Source of the DNA: Reddybacter sp041277045 | GTDB lineage: Bacteria; Pseudomonadota; Gammaproteobacteria; Pseudomonadales; Porticoccaceae | Assembly (NCBI GenBank): GCA_041277045.1 | Contig: JBGFSY010000002.1 | Coordinates: 434,001 to 498,000, forward strand | DNA length: 64,000 bases | Direction of reading: 5' to 3' | Part shown: positions 1 through 8,727 of the stretch, one piece after another | Layout: every line of letters begins with the position of its first letter | How positions within the stretch are numbered: the first letter of the stretch is position 1 | The notes under the pieces: generated by a model | What the model was told of the DNA's origin: nothing | The model's database searches: none | Seen by the model: the letters and a program-made list of their open reading frames with translations, nothing else | Translations under genes and position numbers: made by a program

Positions 1-797
1 CCTCCGGCTCTACACGCCAGCAAGATGTGATTCGTGCCGAGCTTGAGTTGAGCCAGCTCAATGACCGTCTGAGTTTGCTTTGGCAAGATCACGATGCCTC
101 GCGGCAGGCGCTGGGGGAATGGTTGTCACCAGAACAGCTGAATAGGGCCTTATCCAACAGGCTGCAAAATAATAGTCTGTCGCCGATTGTTTTTGAAAAC
201 GCTCCACAAATGATGCGTCATATTGTCCTCCACCCTCGGGTACAGGCGGTTGATAGAAAAATTTCATCCGTCACCACTGGGTTAGAGCTGGCTCGCCAGC
301 AATATAAACCCGAGTGGGGTGTTAATGCCGCCTACGCTTATCGCGATGATGCGCCTGGCGGCAATGATCGCGCCGATTTTGTCTCCATGGCGATTACCGT
401 CGATTTACCGCTGTTTACCACCAACCGGCAGGACCAGCGCGTGTCGGCGGCAAACTATCGGCGGGCCTCTGTGCAGACTGAGCGCGACCTGGTGCTACGA
501 GAATTACTCGCTGGCTACCAACAGGCAAGGGCCAAATTACATCGCCTCGATGAACGACAGACTCTCTACCGGGAGTATCTGTTGCCACAAATGCATGACC
601 AGGCCGATGCAACATTGGCGGCGTACACGTCTGACGGCGGTGATTTTACCGAAGTGATGCGGGCGCGTATTGCTGAGTTAAATACAAAAATCATGGCTTT
701 GGAATTGCAGGTAAAGCGCCAAAAAGTACTGGCCAGCATGCACTATTTCGTGACGGCTAGCGCTGTGAATGAGCCGCTTAAGGGAGAAATAAAATGA
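1..797 (+). CDS. TolC-family outer-membrane efflux protein, C-terminal part (CusC-like)
   Basis: The reading frame is open to the left window edge, so the start lies outside; the apparent GTG near base 27 is internal, because in-frame codons before it read S-G-S-T-R-Q-Q-D, a segment usual in TolC-family proteins. The visible part is rich in long helices with heptad-like Leu/Ala/Arg spacing (for example around L-H-R-L-D-E-R-Q), as expected for the periplasmic alpha-barrel of an outer-membrane factor. It ends by overlapping the start of cusB by 4 bases, so it belongs to the same transcript. Family knowledge: this component forms the outer channel of a CusCBA tripartite pump that exports Cu(I)/Ag(I) from the periplasm. 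The metal assignment rests on the neighbours, not on this protein. Confidence 0.8.
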   Translation, partial: SGSTRQQDVIRAELELSQLNDRLSLLWQDHDASRQALGEWLSPEQLNRALSNRLQNNSLSPIVFENAPQMMRHIVLHPRVQAVDRKISSVTTGLELARQQYKPEWGVNAAYAYRDDAPGGNDRADFVSMAITVDLPLFTTNRQDQRVSAANYRRASVQTERDLVLRELLAGYQQARAKLHRLDERQTLYREYLLPQMHDQADATLAAYTSDGGDFTEVMRARIAELNTKIMALELQVKRQKVLASMHYFVTASAVNEPLKGEIK

Positions 798-1996
798 AGA
801 ATACGGGACTATTTTTCCTGGCTTTATTAATGGGCGTTATTGGCACAGCCGGCTATTTCAATTGGCGGCCTACGCAATCCGCTAAAACCACTGGGGCTGC
901 CGCTGACCCCCTATATTGGCAAGCGCCGATGGATGCCAGTTATCAGCGCGATGAACCGGGCCTATCGCCGATGGGTATGCCTCTGGTGCCGGTGTTTGCA
1001 GAGTCCTCCGAGGGGGCGGTAGAAGCGGGCTTGGTGACAATATCCCCGCAGGTTGAAAATAATCTTGGCGTGCGCACGGCTGAGGTAATGTTTAAACCCC
1101 TGAACATTATGATTAATACCGTTGGCTATGTAGGTTTTGATGAAGACCGTTTAATTCATGTTCACCCTCGCGTTGAGGGCTGGTTGGAGCAGCTCTATGT
1201 GAAATCGGAGGGTGAATCGGTGACGGCCGGCCAGCCCCTTTATGCGCTGTACTCGCCGAAATTGGTGGCGGCTCAGGAGGAATTTGTACTCGCTCTACAG
1301 CGGGGCAATCAACGTTTGATCCGCTCTGCTGAAGAGCGCTTGCTTACTTTACAAGTGGCACAGGCGCAAATTAATGCCTTAAAGCAATCGCGCAAGCCGA
1401 CAAAAACCATTGTCGTACATTCGCCCCAAGCCGGTGTTATCGCCAACCTGGGTGTGCGAGAAGGTATGTTTGTCAAACCCGGTACAGCTTTAATGTCGGT
1501 CGGTGCGCTGGATGAAGTTTGGGTCACCGCTGAGGTTTTTGAACGCCAGGCCGGAGTACTGGCAGCGGGCAATGCGGTAACCATGTCACTGGATTATTTG
1601 CCGGGTAGGCAATGGCAGGGGCAGGTCGACTACATTTATCCCATTCTCGATAATAAGACGCGAACCGTGCGGGTACGTTTGCGCTTTGCCAATACCGATG
1701 CCCTGCTTAAACCGAATATGTTTGCCCAGGTGAATATTTACAGCGGTAAATCTCAAGCGACCTTACAGGTGCCGAGGGAGTCGCTTATTCGCACCGGCAG
1801 ACAGGATAGGGTGGTGCTGGCTTTGGGGGATGGCCGTTTTAAATCCGTGGCGGTAACCTTGGGGCGGGTCGGCGCCAGTGAAGCCGAAATTCTCAAGGGG
1901 CTTGAGGTAGGCGATAGAGTAGTTAGCTCAGCTCACTTTTTACTGGATTCGGAATCGAGTATTGATTCGGATTTTCAGCGTATGTCCAGAGACTGA
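794..1996 (+). CDS. cusB: Periplasmic adaptor of Cu(I)/Ag(I) efflux RND pump, CusB
   Basis: 400 residues. An N-terminal hydrophobic segment (about residues 5-22) anchors or exports the protein. It is followed by a heavy-metal-binding domain around residues 41-67 with the P-M-D-x-S-Y...D-x-P-G-x-S-P-M-G-M-P-L-x-P pattern known from CusB-type adaptors. Next come the barrel-sandwich (lipoyl-like) halves, a short helical hairpin around residues 155-200, and a beta-barrel domain (V-W-V-T-A-E-V-F-E). The start overlaps the upstream TolC-like gene by 4 bases and the stop lies 10 bases before cusA. Known role: membrane-fusion protein linking CusA to the outer channel and passing Cu(I)/Ag(I) to the pump. 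Methionines in the N-terminal domain are the likely ligands. Confidence 0.9.
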   Translation: MKNTGLFFLALLMGVIGTAGYFNWRPTQSAKTTGAAADPLYWQAPMDASYQRDEPGLSPMGMPLVPVFAESSEGAVEAGLVTISPQVENNLGVRTAEVMFKPLNIMINTVGYVGFDEDRLIHVHPRVEGWLEQLYVKSEGESVTAGQPLYALYSPKLVAAQEEFVLALQRGNQRLIRSAEERLLTLQVAQAQINALKQSRKPTKTIVVHSPQAGVIANLGVREGMFVKPGTALMSVGALDEVWVTAEVFERQAGVLAAGNAVTMSLDYLPGRQWQGQVDYIYPILDNKTRTVRVRLRFANTDALLKPNMFAQVNIYSGKSQATLQVPRESLIRTGRQDRVVLALGDGRFKSVAVTLGRVGASEAEILKGLEVGDRVVSSAHFLLDSESSIDSDFQRMSRD

Positions 1997-2006
1997 GGGC
2001 GGCGAG

Positions 2007-5000
2007 ATGATAAAAACAATTATTCTTTGGTCGATTAACAATCGCTTCCTGGTAGTGCTCGGAACCTTACTGTTAGTGGGTGGAGGCTTATTCGCCCTTA
2101 AAAATACGCCGATTGATGCCATCCCCGATCTCTCCGATGTACAGGTGATTATCAAAACCACCTATCCGGGCCAGGCCCCCCAGGTGGTCGAGGATCAGGT
2201 GACGTATCCGCTGACCACAGCCATGTTGTCGGTACCCGGGGCGAAGACGGTGCGCGGTTACTCTTTTTTTGGCGACTCGTATATTTATGTCATTTTTGAT
2301 GACGACACGGATTTATACTGGGCCCGCAGCCGGGTGCTCGAATATCTTAGCCAGGTGACGCCGACCTTGCCGCCCACGGCGAAGCCGCAACTCGGCCCTG
2401 ATGCCACGGGCGTAGGCTGGATTTATATTTATGCCTTAACCGATAAAAGCGGTCAACACGATATTAGTCAGCTGCGCAGTTTGCAGGACTGGTTTTTAAA
2501 ATATGAATTACAAACCGTGCCGGGTGTGTCAGAAGTGGCTGCCGTGGGCGGTATGGTCAAACAATATCAGATCAAGGTCGACCCGGAAAAACTCCGCGCT
2601 TTTGGCATTCCTCTGAGCCATATTAAAAAAGCGGTGCAGCGCAGTAATCAGGAAATTGGCGCCTCGGTGGTTGAAATGGGTGAGGCCGAATACATGGTGA
2701 GAGTCAGTGGTTATTTACAGAACCGGGCGGACCTTGAAAGTATTCCCCTAGGGTTGAATGTAAAGGGTACGCCTTTACTGCTGAAGGACATTGCCGATAT
2801 TAATTTGGGGCCGCAAATGCGCCGCGGTATTGCTGAGCTTAATGGCGAGGGCGAAACCGTCGGTGGCATTGTGGTGATGCGCTACGGCGATAATGCTCAG
2901 GAGACGATTAATAAAGTAAAAACCAAACTTGATGAGTTGAAACTCGGTCTGCCCGAAGGTGTTGAAATTATCACCGTTTACGATCGCTCGGGCTTGATCG
3001 AAAGCGCGGTCAGTAATTTATGGCATAAGCTGCTGGAAGAATTTGCCGTGGTGGCACTGGTTTGTATGGTGTTTTTATTCCATATCCGCTCATCCCTTGT
3101 TGCTATCATCAGTTTGCCAGTGGGGATTTTAACTGCCTTTATTATTATGAATCTGCAGGGCCTGAATGCCAATATCATGTCCTTGGGGGGTATTGCTATC
3201 GCCATTGGTGCGATGATTGATGGCGCTATCGTGATGATAGAAAATATGCACAAGCATTTGGAAGGTGAAAAACTCAGTGATCTTAATCGTTGGCAAATTG
3301 TCGCCAAAGCGGCCACGGAAGTGGGGCCGGCACTATTTTTCAGCTTATTAATTATTACCGTCAGTTTCCTGCCGGTGTTCACCCTCGAGGCGCAGGAGGG
3401 GCGTATGTTCGCGCCACTGGCCTACACCAAAACCTATGCCATGGCGGCATCTGCCATTTTGGCGATTACACTGGTGCCGGTATTAATGGGCTATTTCGTG
3501 CGTGGCAACATTCGTCCGGAACATGAAAACCCGCTCAACCGTTTCTTGAATAAGCTCTATACACCCTTGCTACAGAAAGTATTGATCTATCCTAAAACCA
3601 CTATATCGGCTGCATTGCTGGTAACACTGCTGGGCTTGTGGCCGGCCAGTAAAATTGGCAGTGAATTTATTCCCGCCCTCGATGAGGGGGATTTAATGTA
3701 TATGCCCATTACCTATCCCGGTATTTCAATTGGCAAGGCGCGAGAGCTTCTGCAGCAAACAGACAAACTGATTCGCACAGTGCCCGAAGTGAAAACAGTA
3801 TTCGGTAAAATGGGTCGAGCGGAAAGCGCCACCGACCCAGCCCCCTTAAGCATGATAGAAACTTTTATTCAGTTTAAGGATAGAGAGCAATGGCGCGAGG
3901 GTATGACGCCAGAAAAACTCCGCCAGGAGCTGGATGCACGCCTGCAATTCCCCGGCGTGACTAACGCCTGGGTGATGCCGATTAAAACCCGTATCGACAT
4001 GCTGGCCAGCGGTATTAAAACCCCGGTGGGTGTTAAAATTGCTGGGCCAAAATTAAAAGAAATCCAGGCCATTGGTTTACAACTTGAAACAATTCTCAAG
4101 GCTGTGCCAGGTACGTCGTCGGTGTACTCAGAGCGAGTCGCCGGTGGGCGCTATATTAAAGTGGATATTGATAGAGAGCGGGCGGCGCGTTACGGGCTGA
4201 CCATTGCCGACGTGCAGCAAGTTATTGCCACAGCTATTGGCGGTGTTAACGTTACCCAAACCGTTGAAGGGCTGGAGCGCTATCCGGTGAATATTCGCTA
4301 TCCTCAGGCTTACCGTGATTCTGTTGAGCAGTTGGCTCTATTGCCCATCGTCACAACACGGGGTCAACGGCTTGCCCTTGCTGATGTGGCGCGGGTGTAT
4401 ATCGAAGATGGGCCGCCGGGTATTAAAAGTGAAAATGCCCGTGTTAATGGCTGGTCCTTTATTGATATTAAAGATGTCGATATTGGTACTTATGTGAAGC
4501 GTGCACAGCAGGCTGTCAATGAGCAAATAGACTTGCCCCCGGGCTATTCCCTGACCTGGGCTGGGCAGTATGAATACATGATGCGGGCCAAAGAAAAGCT
4601 GGCTTATGTGGTGCCCTTTACGGTACTTATTATTGTTTTATTGCTGTATTTAAATTTCCGTAATGTTACCGAGGTGGCGATTATTATGGGCACCTTACCC
4701 ATGGCTGTGGCCGGTGGCTTGTGGCTGATGTACTTCGCCGATTACAACTTCTCTGTTGCGGTGGGTGTTGGTTTTATTGCTCTGGCCGGTGTGGCCGTGG
4801 AGATTGGTGTGATTATGCTGGTGTATCTTAATCAAGCTTGGCAGGTGACGATTACCGAATGCGAAAGGGAAGGCCAGACGTTGAATGAGGCTAAGCTGAT
4901 ACAGGCTGTGATGCGCGGTGCCGGCCAGCGCGTGCGCCCCGTGATGATGACAGTCGCGGCGATTATTGGCGGTTTGTTACCGATTTTACTCGGCTCTGGC

Positions 5001-5138
5001 ACCGGCTCTGAAGTGGTGAGCCGTATCGCCGCGCCCATGGTTGGCGGTATGGTCAGCGCTCTGGCATTGGTTTTATTGGTGTTGCCGGCAGTTTATTATC
5101 TGTGGCGTAAAGCACAGCTTGGCACGGCAGATAGCTAG
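2007..5138 (+). CDS. cusA: Heavy-metal efflux RND permease CusA
   Basis: 1043 residues from the ATG at 2007; the frame is open further upstream to 1962, but that would overlap cusB, and the ATG at 2007 gives M-I-K-T-I-I as in the family, with a GAGGG-type ribosome site before it. Twelve membrane segments in the RND arrangement are visible, with two large periplasmic loops. Met566, Met616 and Met665 sit where E. coli CusA has its three substrate methionines (573, 623, 672), which favours Cu(I)/Ag(I) over Zn/Co. The charged helix A-G-V-A-V-E-I-G-V near residue 930 belongs to the proton relay. It is the inner-membrane proton-driven pump of the system. No copper-responsive regulator is seen inside the window. 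Confidence 0.95.
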   Translation: MIKTIILWSINNRFLVVLGTLLLVGGGLFALKNTPIDAIPDLSDVQVIIKTTYPGQAPQVVEDQVTYPLTTAMLSVPGAKTVRGYSFFGDSYIYVIFDDDTDLYWARSRVLEYLSQVTPTLPPTAKPQLGPDATGVGWIYIYALTDKSGQHDISQLRSLQDWFLKYELQTVPGVSEVAAVGGMVKQYQIKVDPEKLRAFGIPLSHIKKAVQRSNQEIGASVVEMGEAEYMVRVSGYLQNRADLESIPLGLNVKGTPLLLKDIADINLGPQMRRGIAELNGEGETVGGIVVMRYGDNAQETINKVKTKLDELKLGLPEGVEIITVYDRSGLIESAVSNLWHKLLEEFAVVALVCMVFLFHIRSSLVAIISLPVGILTAFIIMNLQGLNANIMSLGGIAIAIGAMIDGAIVMIENMHKHLEGEKLSDLNRWQIVAKAATEVGPALFFSLLIITVSFLPVFTLEAQEGRMFAPLAYTKTYAMAASAILAITLVPVLMGYFVRGNIRPEHENPLNRFLNKLYTPLLQKVLIYPKTTISAALLVTLLGLWPASKIGSEFIPALDEGDLMYMPITYPGISIGKARELLQQTDKLIRTVPEVKTVFGKMGRAESATDPAPLSMIETFIQFKDREQWREGMTPEKLRQELDARLQFPGVTNAWVMPIKTRIDMLASGIKTPVGVKIAGPKLKEIQAIGLQLETILKAVPGTSSVYSERVAGGRYIKVDIDRERAARYGLTIADVQQVIATAIGGVNVTQTVEGLERYPVNIRYPQAYRDSVEQLALLPIVTTRGQRLALADVARVYIEDGPPGIKSENARVNGWSFIDIKDVDIGTYVKRAQQAVNEQIDLPPGYSLTWAGQYEYMMRAKEKLAYVVPFTVLIIVLLLYLNFRNVTEVAIIMGTLPMAVAGGLWLMYFADYNFSVAVGVGFIALAGVAVEIGVIMLVYLNQAWQVTITECEREGQTLNEAKLIQAVMRGAGQRVRPVMMTVAAIIGGLLPILLGSGTGSEVVSRIAAPMVGGMVSALALVLLVLPAVYYLWRKAQLGTADS

Positions 5139-5159
5139 CCAGTTAATATTCGGAGATAC

Positions 5160-6080
5160 ATGATGGAAACACTAGTGGCAGGTGGAGGCCTTATCTTTGC
5201 TTTAGAGCCTCATCCTCTGGCCGCCTCTTTGGCGGAGCAACTTGCTTTTGAACAGGGTAAAACAAGCCAGCGATTATTTCCTGACGGCGAATTTTATTTA
5301 CGGATTGAAACGCCAGTGAAAGACAAGCACTGTATTGTGCTTGCCGATCTATCCCACCCCAACAGCAAATATTTACCCCTTATATTTTTAATAGAAACCC
5401 TGCGTGAACTGGGTGCCGCTTCGGTGGGTTTGGTAGCGCCCTATTTAAGTTATATGCGACAAGATAAGCGCTTTATTGAAGGTGAAGCCATAAGCTCACG
5501 CATTTTTGCCCGTCAGTTGTCGAGCCAAATAGACTGGCTGGTGACAATCGACCCCCACCTGCACCGGTATCGCAGTCTGGATGAAATTTATTCCATTCCC
5601 AGTCGCGTTGTCGCAGGGGCACCCCTACTCGCCGATTGGCTGCAGGGACAGGTAAACCTGCTACTGGTTGGGCCAGATGCAGAGAGCGAGCAATGGGTGT
5701 CACAGATTGCTGAACAAAGCGGCCACCCCTTTGTGATAGGTAGTAAGCAGCGCTTTGGTGATCGCGATGTGCGCGTCAGCTTGCCAGACCTGAGCTCTTA
5801 TCAGCAGCACGTAGCGGTGATTATTGATGATGTTATCGCCAGTGGCCAAACTATTTTAAAATGCATTGCGGCATTACAGACACAGGGTGTTGAACGCATA
5901 AAATGTGCGGGCGTACACGGGATATTTGCCGATGGTGCTGATGCGCAATTACTTGCCGCTGGCCTCGAGGAGCTGGTGACCACGAATACGATTGTTCACC
6001 CATCTAATGCCATGGATATTACCGGCTTGTTGATAGGGCCAATACGTGAATTCCTGCAAGAACTCATCATTGAAAGCTAA
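5160..6080 (+). CDS. Ribose-phosphate pyrophosphokinase-like protein
   Basis: 306 residues. N-terminal F-P-D-G-E-F-Y-L-R motif (about residues 41-49), a D-P-H-L-H-R motif near 137, and the PRPP-binding loop I-D-D-V-I-A-S-G-Q-T near 222 identify a PRPP-synthetase fold: two phosphoribosyltransferase-like domains. Family reaction: ribose 5-phosphate + ATP to PRPP + AMP. It is shorter and more divergent than the housekeeping Prs and lies between copper efflux and membrane-protein genes, not next to ispE or a tRNA gene, so it looks like a paralogue. Some relatives are annotated as phosphoribosyltransferases, so the exact substrate is uncertain. ATG-ATG at the start leaves a one-codon ambiguity. 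Confidence 0.75.
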   Translation: MMETLVAGGGLIFALEPHPLAASLAEQLAFEQGKTSQRLFPDGEFYLRIETPVKDKHCIVLADLSHPNSKYLPLIFLIETLRELGAASVGLVAPYLSYMRQDKRFIEGEAISSRIFARQLSSQIDWLVTIDPHLHRYRSLDEIYSIPSRVVAGAPLLADWLQGQVNLLLVGPDAESEQWVSQIAEQSGHPFVIGSKQRFGDRDVRVSLPDLSSYQQHVAVIIDDVIASGQTILKCIAALQTQGVERIKCAGVHGIFADGADAQLLAAGLEELVTTNTIVHPSNAMDITGLLIGPIREFLQELIIES

Positions 6081-6086
6081 TTTACG

Positions 6087-6428
6087 ATGAACTTTGTTCT
6101 TACATTGTTATTAACGTTTATGGTCGTGTCGATCGCTTTGTGGATATTTCTTCACATCGGCACCCCAGTTTATCGCCTCGATAAAAATAACGTAATCACT
6201 CTTTTAGAACTTGTACTGGCCGGCAATGCCACCGAGAATGACTGGCATGTTTTTATCGGTATCCCACTGCGCCACAATGAGTTTTTGCAGGCGATTCAAC
6301 AGCGTTGTTCAGATCTTAGTGAGACTGAATATGTCGGCGAAAGCAGTGCGACCCTTTTTACCGAGAAAGGGACACAGGCTTTACAATTAATTCTTGAAGA
6401 ATTAAAGCATGAGGATTTGAATGAATAA
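6087..6428 (+). CDS. Small membrane-anchored protein of unknown function
   Basis: 113 residues. One hydrophobic segment at residues 2-25 followed by a soluble, mildly acidic domain of about 85 residues with no motif I recognise. It starts 6 bases after the PRPP-synthetase-like gene and overlaps the following permease gene by 8 bases, so it is translationally coupled to the permease and may serve it. Function not assigned. Confidence 0.7.
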   Translation: MNFVLTLLLTFMVVSIALWIFLHIGTPVYRLDKNNVITLLELVLAGNATENDWHVFIGIPLRHNEFLQAIQQRCSDLSETEYVGESSATLFTEKGTQALQLILEELKHEDLNE

Positions 6429-7479
6429 CCTTTCTACAGCTGCGCGATTTATTTTATTTGCGGCAGCCTTCGTTATTGTCGTCGCCGGGCTTAAAACGGC
6501 GGAGCCCTTGCTGGTACCTTTTTTATTGTCGGTATTTATTGCCTTAATTTGTTCGCCACTATTAGTGTGGCTTAAATCAAGGCGGGTACCCAGTGGCCTG
6601 GCTATTTTACTGATTGTGTTTGGTGTCGTTTGCCTGGGGGCAATAGTTGGTGCTGTGGTGGGTTCGTCGATTCGGGAGTTTCGTGCCGATTTGCCGGAAT
6701 ATCAGCTGCGCTTACAGATAATGAGCAGCGGCCTTCAACAGTGGTTGGTGGGCAAGGGTATAGTCTTAGACTCCGCGATCTGGCAGCAAAGCTTTAACCC
6801 CAATGTCGCGATGCAACTGGTGGGTAATACCCTGGCTTCTTTTGGCAATGTGATGACCAATGCTTTTTTAATTTTGCTCACGGTGATCTTTATTCTTGCC
6901 GAAGAAGTCGGCTTTCGAGAAAAGCTACTCAATGCCCGAGGCGGTGGACAGGGTTCGCTTGAGGGACTTGAGAGTTTTACCCGCAGTGTTAATCGTTATC
7001 TGGCCATCAAAACCTTGCTCAGCCTCGCGACAGGCTTGTTGGTTTTACTCGTGCTGTGGATACTGGATGTTGATTACCCGGTGATGTGGGCCCTGCTGGC
7101 CTTCTTGCTAAACTTTGTACCCACAGTCGGTTCCTTTTTGGCGGCTGTGCCCGCCGTGTTGTTGGCACTGATTCAATTGGGGCCGACAGAGGCAGGTTTT
7201 CTCGGCATGGCCTATGTGGTCATTAACCTGTTGATCGGCAATATTATTGAGCCACGCTGGATGGGCAAAGGTTTGAATTTATCGCCTTTAGTGGTGTTCC
7301 TGTCGTTGGTTTTCTGGGGCTGGGTGCTGGGGCCAGTTGGTATGTTGTTGTCTATCCCTCTGACCATCTTGGTTAAAATTGCCCTGGAAAGTGATACTGA
7401 AACCGCATGGCTTGGCATTATGCTGGGTTCAGGTAAGGATCAGCTGAAGGCCGTAAAACGACAAGAGGATGAGCTTTGA
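6421..7479 (+). CDS. AI-2E-family (PerM/UPF0118) transmembrane transporter
   Basis: 352 residues with about eight predicted membrane segments: a pair near the N-terminus, one near residue 60, a long periplasmic or cytoplasmic stretch at residues 80-140, then a cluster to the C-terminus. The family signature region N-F-V-P-T-V-G-S and the downstream I-E-P-R-W-M-G motif are both present. Members include TqsA (AI-2 export), PerM, and Na+/H+-antiporter-like proteins, so the substrate cannot be told from sequence. The gene overlaps the preceding small membrane-protein gene by 8 bases and its stop overlaps the next gene's TTG start (TTGA). Confidence 0.85.
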   Translation: MNNLSTAARFILFAAAFVIVVAGLKTAEPLLVPFLLSVFIALICSPLLVWLKSRRVPSGLAILLIVFGVVCLGAIVGAVVGSSIREFRADLPEYQLRLQIMSSGLQQWLVGKGIVLDSAIWQQSFNPNVAMQLVGNTLASFGNVMTNAFLILLTVIFILAEEVGFREKLLNARGGGQGSLEGLESFTRSVNRYLAIKTLLSLATGLLVLLVLWILDVDYPVMWALLAFLLNFVPTVGSFLAAVPAVLLALIQLGPTEAGFLGMAYVVINLLIGNIIEPRWMGKGLNLSPLVVFLSLVFWGWVLGPVGMLLSIPLTILVKIALESDTETAWLGIMLGSGKDQLKAVKRQEDEL

Positions 7480-8189
7480 GTACAGGCTCTCATCTCTACC
7501 ATCGTCAACTAGAAACTCATATTCAGGGCTTGTTGCCCTATGCACACTTAAAACTTTCGACTCTTCATTTTGAAAATCCGACGAATCGCGAAATAAAGCT
7601 CTGGTTGATTGATCCTGATGGAATGGATACACCTTTAAGCGAACAGGAAACCAGTGCGATTTTTGCCAATCCACCTTATTGGAGTTTTTGCTGGGGTAGT
7701 GGCCTGGCGCTAGCCGAGCGTCTACTCAATGGTGCCCATTCAGTAAAAGGCAAAACAGTACTGGATTTTGGTTGTGGCTCTGCAGTTGTTGCAATAGCCG
7801 CTGCACTGGCGGGGGCTGATAAGGTTATTGCCTGTGATCTTGATCCTCTGGCGCTTAAAGCGAGCGCATTGAATGCCAGTGAAAATGGAGTTGAACTCGA
7901 GCACCTGGATGATTTTTTTACATTCGAGGGCAAAGTGGATATTTTGTTTGCATCTGACGTGCTTTACGATCCCGATAACAGACCGTTGGTGCAGCGTTTT
8001 CGAGAGGTGGCAAAGGAAGTTGTGATAGCGGATTCACGGGTGAAAAGTTTTGCTGAGCAAGGCTTTACTCTTTGTGATCAGGTGCGGGCTGTTACAAAAC
8101 CGGATTTTGGCGAGTTAGAAAGTGTCAAACAGATTCGTTTTCATCAGAGTCGGCGGAGTCAAGACTGCAGTGTTGGCAATGAGCAATGA
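7476..8189 (+). CDS. Class I SAM-dependent methyltransferase (ETFB-lysine-methyltransferase-like)
   Basis: 237 residues from a TTG start that overlaps the previous stop. The N-terminal half contains N-P-P-Y-W-S-F-C-W-G-S-G, typical of the methyltransferase-16 / ETF-beta lysine methyltransferase family. The SAM loop V-L-D-F-G-C-G-S lies near residue 91, and the acidic strand end A-C-D-L-D near residue 114 should bind the ribose of SAM. Family members methylate lysines on proteins. The target here is unknown; many acyl-CoA dehydrogenases in this genome would make ETF a plausible partner, but that is inference. Confidence 0.75.
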   Translation: MSTGSHLYHRQLETHIQGLLPYAHLKLSTLHFENPTNREIKLWLIDPDGMDTPLSEQETSAIFANPPYWSFCWGSGLALAERLLNGAHSVKGKTVLDFGCGSAVVAIAAALAGADKVIACDLDPLALKASALNASENGVELEHLDDFFTFEGKVDILFASDVLYDPDNRPLVQRFREVAKEVVIADSRVKSFAEQGFTLCDQVRAVTKPDFGELESVKQIRFHQSRRSQDCSVGNEQ

Positions 8190-8303
8190 TTAGTTGAAGG
8201 GCTCGAGTAGCTCTTATTGGTAAAGACTCTAAGGTAGCGCTAGAGTGTGGAGAGCGTTGCCCCGAGCCACGTTAAGGCCTGAGGCAACACCTATTATCAA
8301 TAT

Positions 8304-8525
8304 TTACTCGCTGTCAGTGCCGCTCGATGGCTCTTTAATTTTATCTTCGACATGATCAACAGCAGTCTCGGCTGTCGACTTGGCCTTGGAGGCGACATCT
8401 TTAACAGCTCCCCTCAACTCTTCGGCATTACCGGCATCGGAGTCATCCCCTCCACAAGCAGACAAGCCAAAGATAACAACGCTGAATAACGCAGCTATAA
8501 CTGCAGGTTTCTTGAATACGGACAT
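8304..8525 (-). CDS. Small secreted lipoprotein, function unknown
   Basis: 73 residues. Signal peptide with basic start, hydrophobic core and a lipobox L-S-A-C ending at Cys24, followed by a Gly/Asp-rich linker and a short amphipathic, Lys/Glu/Ala-rich helix resembling small YtxH or apolipoprotein-like stress proteins. A purine-rich AGGAG-type site stands just before the ATG. It is monocistronic and convergent with the methyltransferase gene. The 114 bases between them hold inverted repeats such as ACTCTA...TAGAGT but no clear T-tract. Confidence 0.65.
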   Translation of the reverse strand: MSVFKKPAVIAALFSVVIFGLSACGGDDSDAGNAEELRGAVKDVASKAKSTAETAVDHVEDKIKEPSSGTDSE

Positions 8526-8727
8526 ACGAGGAACTCCTTGATTAAAGGCTTAATGCGAAGTGCATTAAGGAAAGTGCATTTATAGCGATTATGGGGGAAA
8601 GGTCAACTGTTATTCATGCTTTTTGTACTTTGCATCAAGCAGACTTATAGTTGCCTCTGGAATAAGTTTTTTAAATATCACGGAGGCCTTAAGCCCTTTT
8701 GTTAAACTCCCCAGCTAATTTAAAAAT

